A stretch of 64,000 nt of DNA from positions 9,566,246-9,630,245 of the forward strand of contig JASJYW010000026.1 of NCBI GenBank assembly GCA_030386875.1, read 5' to 3'. The DNA is from Morinoia aosen. Taxonomy: Eukaryota; Arthropoda; Malacostraca; Amphipoda; Talitridae. Positions 11,628 to 20,013 of this stretch are shown here, piece by piece. Made by a program: the position numbers and the translations under genes. Below the pieces are notes generated by a model that was not told where the DNA came from, made no database searches, and worked only from the letters and a program-made list of their open reading frames with translations. Position 1 is the stretch's first letter. Each line of letters starts with the position of its first letter.

Positions 11628-11958
11628 TTGCAAGCGCACGCTGATTCCTGGGAGTGCGAAAGCAAGCTGATTCCTGGTAGCGGGAGAGTGAGCAGCGTAG
11701 TCATTGCAAAAGCGCAGTAAGCAAGCTGATTCCCGGTAGTGGGAGAGCGAGCGTGTAAGCGGAAACGTTGTGTGGAGAGGTAGTCCATTGTTCTCCAGAA
11801 CAATTGAAGGAAGTTGTTGCTATTGTTCTCGGGCCATTGTTCTCTGGCACATAAGAGCAAGCTGGAGCGGCCTGTCTCTGTTCAGTTGCTGCCGACCGCC
11901 ACGAGCTTTGGCTTTTTGAATTTGTGCTGGATTAGCTTGGTTTAAGTCCACTGAAAAT

Positions 11959-11964
11959 GTGAGT
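11959..11964 (+). promoter_or_regulatory. Splice-donor candidate GTGAGT, copy B leader
   Basis: AAAAT|GTGAGT lies about 120 bp before the gag ATG and is kept in all four copies that include the leader. A possible acceptor at 12043 (TTTTCTTTTAATAG) is lost in D and E (TAATGG there). The conserved partner is therefore more likely the CCTTTCAG acceptor downstream of pol, giving a subgenomic ORF3 RNA. Confidence 0.45.
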
Positions 11965-12082
11965 TAAAATTTTATTGTATGTAGAATATTATCATTTGCA
12001 TGTAGAAAATTTTATTGTGTGTAGAACATTTTTCTTTTAATAGAAATTGGAGGTTTATGAATATAGGATTATTTTTGTGCTT

Positions 12083-13555
12083 ATGTCGGACAGTGACTCT
12101 GACGAATACGAGTACATAAGAACAACCCCGTATGTGACTCGAGTAGGAAGAGTTTCAGTTCCGATTTTTTCCGCGAAGTCGATTTCGGTACCCAACACGA
12201 TGGCGATCACCTCCACTGTCACCCCTGTTACTAGTGCAGTCACTACCGTGGTTAGCTCTGTAACTAGTACGGTTACCGCTGTGACGACTTCTATTGTAGG
12301 TCCAATACCTAGTGTTGTGATTGCTGGGCAGGATCTGCCGCAGTACAGAGGTAGAAAACGGAAAAATGACCCGGACTTCATAGAAAACAAATCACTAGAA
12401 ACGCATATAAAAAATGTGAGAGCGTATTTCAACATGCTTTCAGACAATTCAGAAGAAGCCAAATTAAACTTACTACTGAGGACGGCAGACAAGCGGGTAG
12501 GCGACTTCAATACGGTCGTAGCCTCCATAATTAGTGAAGGTTATGAGTTAAGTTTCGAAGAAGTCGTGCACCTGTTAGAAAATATCTACGTATCAAAAGG
12601 TGAAAGATCTTTGCACGCGGTCGCCTGTGATCTAAATAACGTACGCCTGAAAAGAAACGATGCATTGGCTAGCCAGTTCGTCGCTATATTGTCCAAAATC
12701 CGTAAGCTAACCCACAGAATAATGACCAGCCCGGAGTGTTCGAACAGAGCCCACCCCTATGTAGTAAATTGTCCCGATCCTGTTGCCCTCGATAAGTATG
12801 TCGAGAATACTTTAATTGTTGCATTAGCTATGGTTATCATCAACCCCCTAGTGACAGAAGATTTTTCCAAAAAACTATTTCACAAACCCTTTAACTCGTC
12901 GGAAGAGCTCCTTCAGAGACTCGTAACTGTCATTAGGAATTTTCCCGAGGATAAGCAAATATTAGCGAATCGATCTGAGAGATCTATGGAAATCTATTGT
13001 GCAGAAGATGACCATTCGTCCGAATCAAACTTTGAAGCTGCCTGTGATGAGGCCGAAGTGCATACAGCAGAAAGAGGCGGATTTCGAGGTAGAGGTAGGA
13101 CGCGTAGGCCCTACTGGAGACCAAATTTCCCGAGACCAACTTTCCGTGCTAGACCTCACGTAAAATCTTATGTTGGAGATAGAGAATTAGGAACTCTAGA
13201 AGTTCAGGCAGTAGAGACAGCCAACAACGCGAAGCGTTGCTCGAATTGTTACAATCATGTGTGTGTCTGTCAAGGACAAAGTGAGTCGGTAACCACCGTG
13301 GCTAGGAAACCGACTGATTGGTACAAACCAGGTTCATCTCAGACAGCCACCGAGCATTCACTGCGTGATGTAGCTTGTTTTCGTTGTAATAAGTTAGGAC
13401 ACTACGCAAGAGATTGTAGGTCCAGAAGAGACTATTTTAACAGACCAGGCAGACCGGATCGTGTCCGTGCGCGAGGACAGTATAAAACTCGTATGTCAGA
13501 AAAAGGCCAGGTAGAAACTTACCAAACTAACAGTGGCAATGATTTTTTAGCGTAA
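12083..13555 (+). CDS. gag: Gag, copy B (490 aa)
   Basis: Structural protein that would package element RNA into cytoplasmic particles. I chose the ATG at 12083 (MSDSDSDEYEY), because the 12 codons before it start at a non-ATG. Another ATG with a better context lies at 12200. Domains seen: acidic N terminus; a Val/Thr/Ser-rich low-complexity stretch (about 40-70); a helical capsid-like region (about 90-310); an Arg/Gly-rich stretch (about 332-360); an unusual Cys/His cluster C386-x2-C389-x2-H392-x-C394-x-C396; and a canonical zinc knuckle C432-x2-C435-x4-H440-x4-C445. The gene ends two codons after a TTTTTTA slippery heptamer that joins it to pol in the -1 frame. No stops or frameshifts. Capsid assignment is by position, not by a recognised motif. 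Confidence 0.92.
   Translation: MSDSDSDEYEYIRTTPYVTRVGRVSVPIFSAKSISVPNTMAITSTVTPVTSAVTTVVSSVTSTVTAVTTSIVGPIPSVVIAGQDLPQYRGRKRKNDPDFIENKSLETHIKNVRAYFNMLSDNSEEAKLNLLLRTADKRVGDFNTVVASIISEGYELSFEEVVHLLENIYVSKGERSLHAVACDLNNVRLKRNDALASQFVAILSKIRKLTHRIMTSPECSNRAHPYVVNCPDPVALDKYVENTLIVALAMVIINPLVTEDFSKKLFHKPFNSSEELLQRLVTVIRNFPEDKQILANRSERSMEIYCAEDDHSSESNFEAACDEAEVHTAERGGFRGRGRTRRPYWRPNFPRPTFRARPHVKSYVGDRELGTLEVQAVETANNAKRCSNCYNHVCVCQGQSESVTTVARKPTDWYKPGSSQTATEHSLRDVACFRCNKLGHYARDCRSRRDYFNRPGRPDRVRARGQYKTRMSEKGQVETYQTNSGNDFLA
13543..13549 (+). promoter_or_regulatory. -1 ribosomal frameshift site TTTTTTA at gag-pol junction (copy B)
   Basis: In the gag frame the bases read GAT TTT TTA GCG TAA, so the heptamer T TTT TTA is in the exact X XXY YYZ phase needed for tandem -1 slippage. 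Slipping back one base re-reads AGC at 13549 and enters pol, whose frame is closed by TGA at 13540-13542 just before and open from 13543 on. The heptamer is identical in all four copies that include it. Confidence 0.85.
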
Positions 13556-16500
13556 ACAGCAGAGACGATTTCATTTCCGATAGAAATAACGTCAATGATA
13601 AAAATGAAGCTACAATAACTAAGTATGACTCTACGGCGACAAATCCCTGTGAACCCGAGGAGAATTCTGGTGCTGAAGATTCCCTCGTTAAAAATGTCGA
13701 GAGAGTTGATGTGTTAAACATGTCTGAAGATTCCCTCGTTAAAAATGTTGAGATGATAGATCCACTGATTAAGTGTGAAAATAGATATGAATCGCTGGGA
13801 GAGGCGGAATTAAGTGATGATCTGAACGCTCATGGCACTAGTTTTGAAAGCCATTTAACGACGAACGTTTGTAAATACGAAGAAGATGAAGAAGTTGAAG
13901 TTACAGGACAAAATGAATTATTTGTAATACGAAAAAGTCATAAGCCCATGATTGTGCTTAGAAAAGATGCAGACCTGTGGAATGCATTGATTGATTCAGG
14001 ATCAGAGAAGTGCCTAATCAGCTACCACAGAATAAGTGAGATAAGTAATGACGTGAAGCCAAGTTCTCTGACTATAAAAGGCGTTAACGCTAAGAGTAAT
14101 GTTGAAGGCGAGGTGGAGCTTGTCCTAAAGTTAAAAAACGGTGTAAGTTTAAAGACAAATGCTTTAATAATTAAAGATGGTATTTACAATTATGACGTCA
14201 TTATTGGGCGTGATTTATTAGACAAGAACGCCGTTGTAGACTTAAAACAAAGATGTTTAATAATCAAAGATGAGAAAATTCCCTTTGCAGAGGTAAAACG
14301 ACGAAAAAAGAAAAAGACAGAGTGTCTCGAGTATTTAATAGAGAATACTGAGTGTCTCATGGCAGACACGATTACGTCCAGAGCTAAGAAAAAAGTCCTA
14401 AATAAGCTAAGAGAGAAGAGGACGTGCATTGCTGAGAAAGCAAGTGAGGAAGTAAAAAGGGATGGTAAGAGAGAAAATCAGCCTGTCCGTGGCATAGTTG
14501 CAGTTACCAATTCCCACACAAGGCCAAGGCCGTTAAAAGTGCATACTCGACGAGTGGAGATTGCTCCCAATGTAATTTTGAAACATGTTGGACATGTTGG
14601 AAAGTGTAAAAATGGAGAATACATAATAAAGAAAGCAACTTTAAAAGAAGGCATTTGTGTCGCAGAAGCGATTGTTAGAGTTAACAATAGGAGAAAGATT
14701 CCGTTGTTGTTAATTAATAGCTCCGACAGAGCAATTGTTTTACCAGAAAATGCAATTATAAGTACCTTAGAAAAAGTGGAAAAGGATCACATTGAATCCG
14801 AAGTTTACTTGTCAGATGTACAAGGAGAATTAAAGGGAGGATTGAGTACTTTTGTGGAGGCAGCGAGTGTTGTTCAGGACAGTCATTTAGATGTCGAGAA
14901 GAAAGACACTAATAGTAAATCTGTCGGGATCACAGGAGTTGTCGACGAAGGGTACGTTTATGATTCCAAAGAAGTAGCCCGTGGTCGGCGGAAATTAAGT
15001 AACGATGATATCAAGTGTAACGATGACGAAATGAAGCCTGAATTGCTGAGATTGTTGAATGAATTCAGAGACGTTATTACTATAGACAATGAATCGATCT
15101 CAGCTGCTGCGATTAAACCATACAAAATACGTTTGAAACCTAACGTGGATGTCGTAAATGTCCCTCCCTATCGTATTGCCCACCGTTACATGGAAGACTT
15201 GAAAGTCGTTAACGAAAAAATGTTAGACGACGGAATTATTAGACCATCGATTTCAGCTTATAATTCACCGATAATTGTAGTTCATAAGAAAGATGGAACT
15301 ATACGTCCGGTAGTTGACTTTCGCAAAGTAAATGAGGTAATTCATGAAGAATCATTCCCGCTGCCGCGCGTGGACGACATTCTCTATAGTTTAAATGGTC
15401 AGAAATATTTCTCAAAATTAGATCTTAGGTCAGGATATCATAATATTACACTGACCGATGAGAGTAAAGAAATAACCGCATTTACAGTTGGTAGTCGAAA
15501 ATATGAATTTAATCGTTTACCTTTTGGTTTAAAAACCTCACCTGCATATTTCCAGTCAGTCATGACGCAAACGCTATCCCCTGTACTAGGAAAACTATCT
15601 TTCGTCTTTATGGACGACGTGCTCATATTTTCTAAGGAGAAGGCACAGCATCTTGCCGATATAAAAGTTGTACTTGAACTATTAAGAAACGCTAGATTGT
15701 CAATAAAAACGGAAAAATGCGAATTTTTCCGTGACGAGATTGAATATCTCGGACATTCCATTAGTGGAATGGGAACCAGAAGCACCGGTACTGACAAAGT
15801 AAAGAATTTAGAAATTCCTAAGAATGTAAAACAATTGCAATCATTCCTAGGTCTAGTAAATTTCTTTCGTAGGTACATAAAAAATTTTGCGAGTATCGCA
15901 AGCCCGCTCTATAATCTTCTGAAGAAAAATGTTGAATTCTATTGGTCAAAAGATTGTCAAAACGCTTTTGAAAAACTAAAGGATGAATTATGTGAACATA
16001 CCATCCTAAGTCACCCAAACTTCGATCAAAATTTTCATCTGTTTTGTGATGCATCGAATGTAGGCATAGGAGCTGTTTTACTCCAGTCATCTACTGATAA
16101 AGTTCGAAACATGAGACCTGTCGCATTTTTCTCTAAAACGTTGAATTCCACTCAACGACGGTACTCAACTACGAAAAAGGAAATATTCGCTATAGTTGAA
16201 GCGTTAAAGTACTTTAAATATCTTGTTTTAGGCTATGATCTGGTCATTTACACCGATCATAAGCCTTTAGTTCCTTTATTTTCAAAGAAATTGCCTGAAG
16301 ACAACACGCTCGCTAGATGGAGTATTTATGTCCAAGCTTTTGATGCCAAACTAAAGTATTTTTCTGGGAAAGCGAATAGTGCCGCCGATGCATTAAGTAG
16401 ATTAAATCATGACAGAAACCCCTTAACAGAAAGAGAACTATTAGAGTGTTCTGATTTAACCCCAGATGTAGAGACTTTTCCCGTTGTAACCAGGCTGCAA

Positions 16501-17949
16501 GCCGCTGCTGCGGGTAACAAATGTAACAAGCCCGTGACTGAGGAAGAGTTCGAGGAGACAATGCCAGGAAGTAAGGACGGAAGAAACAACAACAGTACTG
16601 CTGAACAACAGACAGACCCCAGACGTGAACCCAGTGACTTTAATAGCAGACAGAAAACGAGCTTGTGCAGACTGGATAAAGTTAACAAGACTACAGACCA
16701 TTCAAGTATTAACGACAACTGGTCGTTAGACGAATTTAAACGTGAACAAGATAGTGATGCCTTTTGTTCTGAAATGAAGGATGCCCTAGAGAATGCAACA
16801 AAAGTTTCTAATACTGACATGAATGAATTTCTGATTATGAATGACATTTTGTATAAAAGACGAAGAATTGACAACAGACCCAGCACCATTCTGACTATTT
16901 TGGTGCCGTATACCCTGCTGCACAAGACAATTCTATTCATCCATAATTTGTCCCATACAGATTTGAATCATACCTTGTTTAAGTTTAAATTAAAATATTT
17001 TCATCCGTACGAACGGACAATTACACGCAAAATTGTGGAATCTTGTGACATCTGTAAGATTCTAAAATCACGAATACCGATGCCGATTAAAATTCTAAAT
17101 GCTCCAATTGGAACACGATGTTTTCAAACGGTCAGCATGGACTTCTACGGTCCATTAACAATGACAGACAATGGGAACAAATATATTCTTGTAATTATCG
17201 ACCTATTTTCCCGTTTTGTTAAATTATATTCGACTAATGACCGACGTACAGAGACGGTTACAGACTGTCTATGGAATTTTTGCTGTTTGTTTGGTACTCC
17301 GGACGTGTTGTTATCCGACAATGCTGTAGAATTTAAATCATCTAATGTGGGAAATTTCACAAAAGGACTTTCTATCTTGAAAAAGGAAGTTCTGGCATAT
17401 TCCCCTTTTTCTAATGGCATTGTTGAGCGATGTAATGGAAAAATTCGACACCTGCTCAAGTTATATCTAAATTTTCTTACTCATAATGAGTGGGATAGAC
17501 TATTGGATATTGTGGAAAATTCAATCAACAATAGTTTTAACGAAACTCTAGGAGATACACCTGCATACACGGTTTTCGGTAGAGATACGTGTGTTTATAT
17601 CAGTTCTACTAATTTAGAAGACTTCAATGTTGCGACTACATATGAAGATGTTCACAAACAAAAATTTACCGAGTCATCTATTGTAGTGAACAATATTAGA
17701 AATGCGATCATTAACGCCACAATTGAAAGAACTGCCTATAGAAATATGAAACGTCGCGATAAAAATTTAAAAGTGACGGACCGTGTACTAGTAAAAAATC
17801 ATGCCAAAAAACACAAATTACAGCTAAATTTCTTAGGACCAGGTATCATTGAAAGGATAGGCAAAAATTATGCAGATATTAAGATCGGTAACAAGATTAT
17901 CCGATCGAACTTAAACTATGTGCTGCCTTTAGATAAGTTAAGAAGGTGA
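13549..17949 (+). CDS. pol: Pol polyprotein, copy B (protease-RT-RNase H-integrase)
   Basis: Made as a Gag-Pol fusion by -1 frameshifting; the first Met of the frame is at 13711 (1412 codons from there, used for numbering). Aspartic protease: D95-S-G, with IIGRDLL near 164. A linker of about 300 residues contains a Lys/Arg-rich run and a beta-rich segment ending NSSDRAIVLPENA. RT: catalytic D571 in KLDLRSGYH and FMDD at 633-636. RNase H: D780 in FCDAS, D849 in YTDHKPL, and ADALSRL near 893. Integrase: His residues around 1071-1087 with C1112-x2-C1115, then D1144, D1203 and E1239 (D-x58-D-x35-E). The C terminus has a GPGIIERI segment like the GPY/F module and no chromodomain. Open throughout with all catalytic residues present, so potentially functional. 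Confidence 0.95.
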   Translation, partial: SVNSRDDFISDRNNVNDKNEATITKYDSTATNPCEPEENSGAEDSLVKNVERVDVLNMSEDSLVKNVEMIDPLIKCENRYESLGEAELSDDLNAHGTSFESHLTTNVCKYEEDEEVEVTGQNELFVIRKSHKPMIVLRKDADLWNALIDSGSEKCLISYHRISEISNDVKPSSLTIKGVNAKSNVEGEVELVLKLKNGVSLKTNALIIKDGIYNYDVIIGRDLLDKNAVVDLKQRCLIIKDEKIPFAEVKRRKKKKTECLEYLIENTECLMADTITSRAKKKVLNKLREKRTCIAEKASEEVKRDGKRENQPVRGIVAVTNSHTRPRPLKVHTRRVEIAPNVILKHVGHVGKCKNGEYIIKKATLKEGICVAEAIVRVNNRRKIPLLLINSSDRAIVLPENAIISTLEKVEKDHIESEVYLSDVQGELKGGLSTFVEAASVVQDSHLDVEKKDTNSKSVGITGVVDEGYVYDSKEVARGRRKLSNDDIKCNDDEMKPELLRLLNEFRDVITIDNESISAAAIKPYKIRLKPNVDVVNVPPYRIAHRYMEDLKVVNEKMLDDGIIRPSISAYNSPIIVVHKKDGTIRPVVDFRKVNEVIHEESFPLPRVDDILYSLNGQKYFSKLDLRSGYHNITLTDESKEITAFTVGSRKYEFNRLPFGLKTSPAYFQSVMTQTLSPVLGKLSFVFMDDVLIFSKEKAQHLADIKVVLELLRNARLSIKTEKCEFFRDEIEYLGHSISGMGTRSTGTDKVKNLEIPKNVKQLQSFLGLVNFFRRYIKNFASIASPLYNLLKKNVEFYWSKDCQNAFEKLKDELCEHTILSHPNFDQNFHLFCDASNVGIGAVLLQSSTDKVRNMRPVAFFSKTLNSTQRRYSTTKKEIFAIVEALKYFKYLVLGYDLVIYTDHKPLVPLFSKKLPEDNTLARWSIYVQAFDAKLKYFSGKANSAADALSRLNHDRNPLTERELLECSDLTPDVETFPVVTRLQAAAAGNKCNKPVTEEEFEETMPGSKDGRNNNSTAEQQTDPRREPSDFNSRQKTSLCRLDKVNKTTDHSSINDNWSLDEFKREQDSDAFCSEMKDALENATKVSNTDMNEFLIMNDILYKRRRIDNRPSTILTILVPYTLLHKTILFIHNLSHTDLNHTLFKFKLKYFHPYERTITRKIVESCDICKILKSRIPMPIKILNAPIGTRCFQTVSMDFYGPLTMTDNGNKYILVIIDLFSRFVKLYSTNDRRTETVTDCLWNFCCLFGTPDVLLSDNAVEFKSSNVGNFTKGLSILKKEVLAYSPFSNGIVERCNGKIRHLLKLYLNFLTHNEWDRLLDIVENSINNSFNETLGDTPAYTVFGRDTCVYISSTNLEDFNVATTYEDVHKQKFTESSIVVNNIRNAIINATIERTAYRNMKRRDKNLKVTDRVLVKNHAKKHKLQLNFLGPGIIERIGKNYADIKIGNKIIRSNLNYVLPLDKLRR
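13564..13593 (+). promoter_or_regulatory. Stem-loop candidate downstream of frameshift site (copy B)
   Basis: GACG-ATTTC pairs with GAAAT-AA-CGTC (9 bp with an AA bulge) around a 10-base loop. It starts 14 nt after the heptamer, longer than the usual 5-9 nt spacer, so its role as the stimulator is uncertain. Identical in C, D and E. Confidence 0.45.
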
Positions 17950-18011
17950 AATTGTCAACCTAGTTTGTAATTGTTCATTCTTAAATATTCCGAATTTGCC
18001 ATTCCATATAT

Positions 18012-18144
18012 GCGTTCTATGAGTTTTTAGCTTATAAGTGCGTTCTGTGAGTTTCTAGCTTGTAAAAGCATTCTATGAGTTTCTTTCAAGATTTATGTAT
18101 GAGTTTCTATGTAGTTTCATTCTATGAGTTTCTTTCAAGATTTT
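18012..18144 (+). repeat. Expanded tandem repeats after pol (copy B)
   Basis: Four to five imperfect units built on GCRTTCTATGAGTTT. More units than in A, including a partial duplication of TTTCTTTCAAGATTT. Confidence 0.7.
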
Positions 18145-18451
18145 GTTGCGAAACACCTCAGAAGAGATGTTGAGCTTAGGATGTTGTCATACTGTTATTG
18201 CGTCATCAAAGTTGTGTCCGTCAAGCCGTCAGCTAGAGTTGATAAACTGAGATGCAATCTTGGAAATGTCAACACGAGAGTGCGAGCGCGAAGCCGCGAG
18301 ATCTGCGCTTCTGCCACAACTTGTTTGAAAACAATGTCAGGCATTGTAGTTGGAATGAATGTGTCTTAATGTGAATGTGTCTTAATGAGAAGGAAGCGTT
18401 GCCTTAGTATAAAACGAGAATTGTTTACTTTAAACTTGTGGCCATGCTAAT

Positions 18452-18473
18452 TTCCTGTCTCGTGTCCTTTCAG
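18452..18473 (+). promoter_or_regulatory. Splice-acceptor candidate upstream of ORF3 (copy B)
   Basis: TCGTGTCCTTTCAG|ATTCC. A good pyrimidine tract and CAG, conserved in A and D. After this point the first ATG in copy B is the ORF3 start at 18693, as expected for a spliced ORF3 messenger. Confidence 0.55.
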
Positions 18474-18692
18474 ATTCCTTGGGCGACTCCTGTATAATTC
18501 CAGAACATTAGACATTCCAATTTACGATATACACATATACTTTACACTTTCACTTACTACTTGGTTTGCGCACATATCTAATTCAATAATAAGTAATCAT
18601 CAATAATAACTACTTACTTAATTTCAACAAGCACCTCAAAGACTTGAATCATTTTACTTCCTACTTTAATAATCGCTTTGTGGCGCGCTAAA

Positions 18693-19019
18693 ATGGGCAA
18701 TAAGGTGTCCAATCTTAATGTTGACACCATTCTAACTGCCATTAAGGCGAATAATGGTCAAATATCGGATGAACTAATCCGCCACACAGAGGAGACGACA
18801 GTCGACCTCATCCCTGATCGATTGAGTGACATAATGTTGCTTCTTTACACAATAATCACAATTATAATTACTGTAATGGTGATATACATTAAACGAGATC
18901 TCAACAAAGTCGTCGGACGACTAAGCGGAGAGGACGTAGCTTTGCGTCGAACAGTTTGGAAAGATATCAATAATAGTCCTAGGCAAATAGTTGCACTACC
19001 ACCTCAAGTTAGCGCGTAA
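18693..19019 (+). CDS. ORF3: 108-aa myristoylation-signal, single-span membrane protein (copy B)
   Basis: Third gene of the element, in the position where errantiviruses carry env. The ATG at 18693 has a strong context (AAAATGG) and begins MGNKVSN, fitting the N-myristoylation pattern (G2, S6). Residues 7-46 are polar and acidic; 47-66 (IMLLLYTIITIIITVMVIYI) form one clear membrane span, followed at once by K67-R68 and a basic tail with R85-R86; the end reads LPPQVSA. There is no cleaved signal peptide, no furin site and no ectodomain of envelope size. Compared with copy D I count 7 synonymous and 2 conservative replacements (T87S, D91E), so it has been under protein-level selection. I do not recognise its family. 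The layout resembles small myristoylated fusion-type membrane proteins; membrane anchoring of Gag or particle release are alternatives. Confidence 0.8.
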   Translation: MGNKVSNLNVDTILTAIKANNGQISDELIRHTEETTVDLIPDRLSDIMLLLYTIITIIITVMVIYIKRDLNKVVGRLSGEDVALRRTVWKDINNSPRQIVALPPQVSA

Positions 19020-20013
19020 CGTTACAACGCTAGACTCCCACATTCTGAATCTGAATACCATAGATCAGAGTATCATGTTCCGATTATCCAATCTCCAACG
19101 GAGTAGTAACGTTCCATGTCTTAGATTAATTCTATTTTATACGGAGAAAATCTCTATTATATACGGATTATGTATTCTATTTTATAGATTATTTTGTTCA
19201 TGTATTCACGTGAAATATTGAGTATTATATTGCGAATAGAAAAACCAAATTGCACGCTTGTAGTTTAGTTGAATTGAAATATGACGATTTGAATCCTATT
19301 CTACTTTTACCTTGCCAATTGTGGTAATGTAAAGTACTGTTTTGCGCATTTAAACCTCTTTTTGATATTTTTATGTAACATAGTCTTATGATGGAGTTTT
19401 CCTTTTTATTTCCAATTGCATTGAAAATTCTGTTCTCGAAATATGTTAATATGTTAATCCAAAACAAAAATTTTGTTCTCGATCTGACGGTAGGTGTCCA
19501 GCTTGTTCAAGAAAGTGTACCTTATGGAAAGGGTTTATTAAGTACGCGTTTTGATGTTTGTTTTTGATATTTTGATATGTTAATAAAATTGTGTGGTGTA
19601 TCCATTTGTATCCGAAATATCTGGAGTATCCAAGAATTCTAAGAATCAATTGATAAATAACTTAATAATGAATGAACAAATTGTTTGAGCTAAGTGCGTA
19701 GAGTGATTAATTGGTTGATTTTGGGTAATAAATCTAGTATTGAATTGACACTAAAATATAATATTGACACTAAAAATAATGTTTAACAAGATGTAGGATT
19801 ACCGTTGAAATTTGTTTATGATGACAGCAAAGGCCATACCTGCCTACCTCCGTTCATAACTCGGAAGCAAGTTTGTTATACGTTCTAATCTGTGTAATTA
19901 ACTTGACGAGTTGTAAGAGTTATTGATCGTCAAAGGATAATCAATGTGATTGATTGACGTTTTAAAAATATTTTTATTGTAATAAAAAATTTTTGTGCGT
20001 GGGGGGTCCTAGA
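19020..20013 (+). other. 3' untranslated region, copy B
   Basis: About 1 kb, AT-rich, no credible gene. The first ~100 bases are unrelated to copy D; from about 19117 the copies align closely up to the LTR. A 67-codon antisense frame is present in both B and D but shows no coding constraint. It ends with a G run (20001-20006) and TCCTAGA before the LTR. Confidence 0.7.
19999..20013 (+). promoter_or_regulatory. Polypurine-tract candidate before 3' LTR (copy B)
   Basis: GTGGGGGGTCCTAGA abuts the LTR. The G6 run is the only purine run near the boundary and is identical in copy D. As a plus-strand primer it is atypical, because pyrimidines separate it from the LTR. Confidence 0.4.

Larger units (their letters stand above)
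11091..12082 (+). other. 5' leader / untranslated region, copy B
   Basis: About 1 kb without a credible gene. It contains three 16-bp purine-rich repeats (11294-11341, core AAGAAACTCTTCGAGA), a 7-bp minisatellite (11586-11627), repeated GATTCCTGG/GATTCCCGG boxes near 11640-11740, an 18-bp palindrome (11787-11804, arms ATTGTTCT/AGAACAAT), a splice-donor candidate (11959) and a short upstream ORF overlapping the gag start (12057-12119). The ~68-codon frame at 11175 has no ATG. RNA packaging or dimerisation signals would be expected here in a retroelement, but none is proven. Confidence 0.7.
17950..18692 (+). other. Spacer between pol and ORF3, copy B
   Basis: 743 bp. The first 570 bases or so align with A and D (tandem repeats, then the conserved acceptor). 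From about 18520 to 18665 the sequence is AT-rich and unrelated to the equivalent segment in A and D. No ATG occurs between the acceptor and the ORF3 start. The frame at 18124-18369 is not supported as a gene. Confidence 0.6.

Noticed and set aside
12025-12043. Leader intron ending just before gag
   Set aside because: The AATAG acceptor is TAATGG in copies D and E, so it is not conserved, although it could be used in B and C.
12865-12875. Second frameshift heptamer A AAA AAC in gag
   Set aside because: The bases AAAAAAC are present but out of the needed codon phase (TCC AAA AAA CTA), and the frame continues without need of a shift.
16407-16940. Antisense open frames inside pol (up to 177 codons)
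   Set aside because: Shadows of the conserved pol frame on the opposite strand, without motifs.
19446-19649. Antisense ORF of 67 codons in the 3' region (also 32325-32558)
   Set aside because: Between B and D I count about 4 base differences in it, 3 of them changing the protein, so no constraint is visible.
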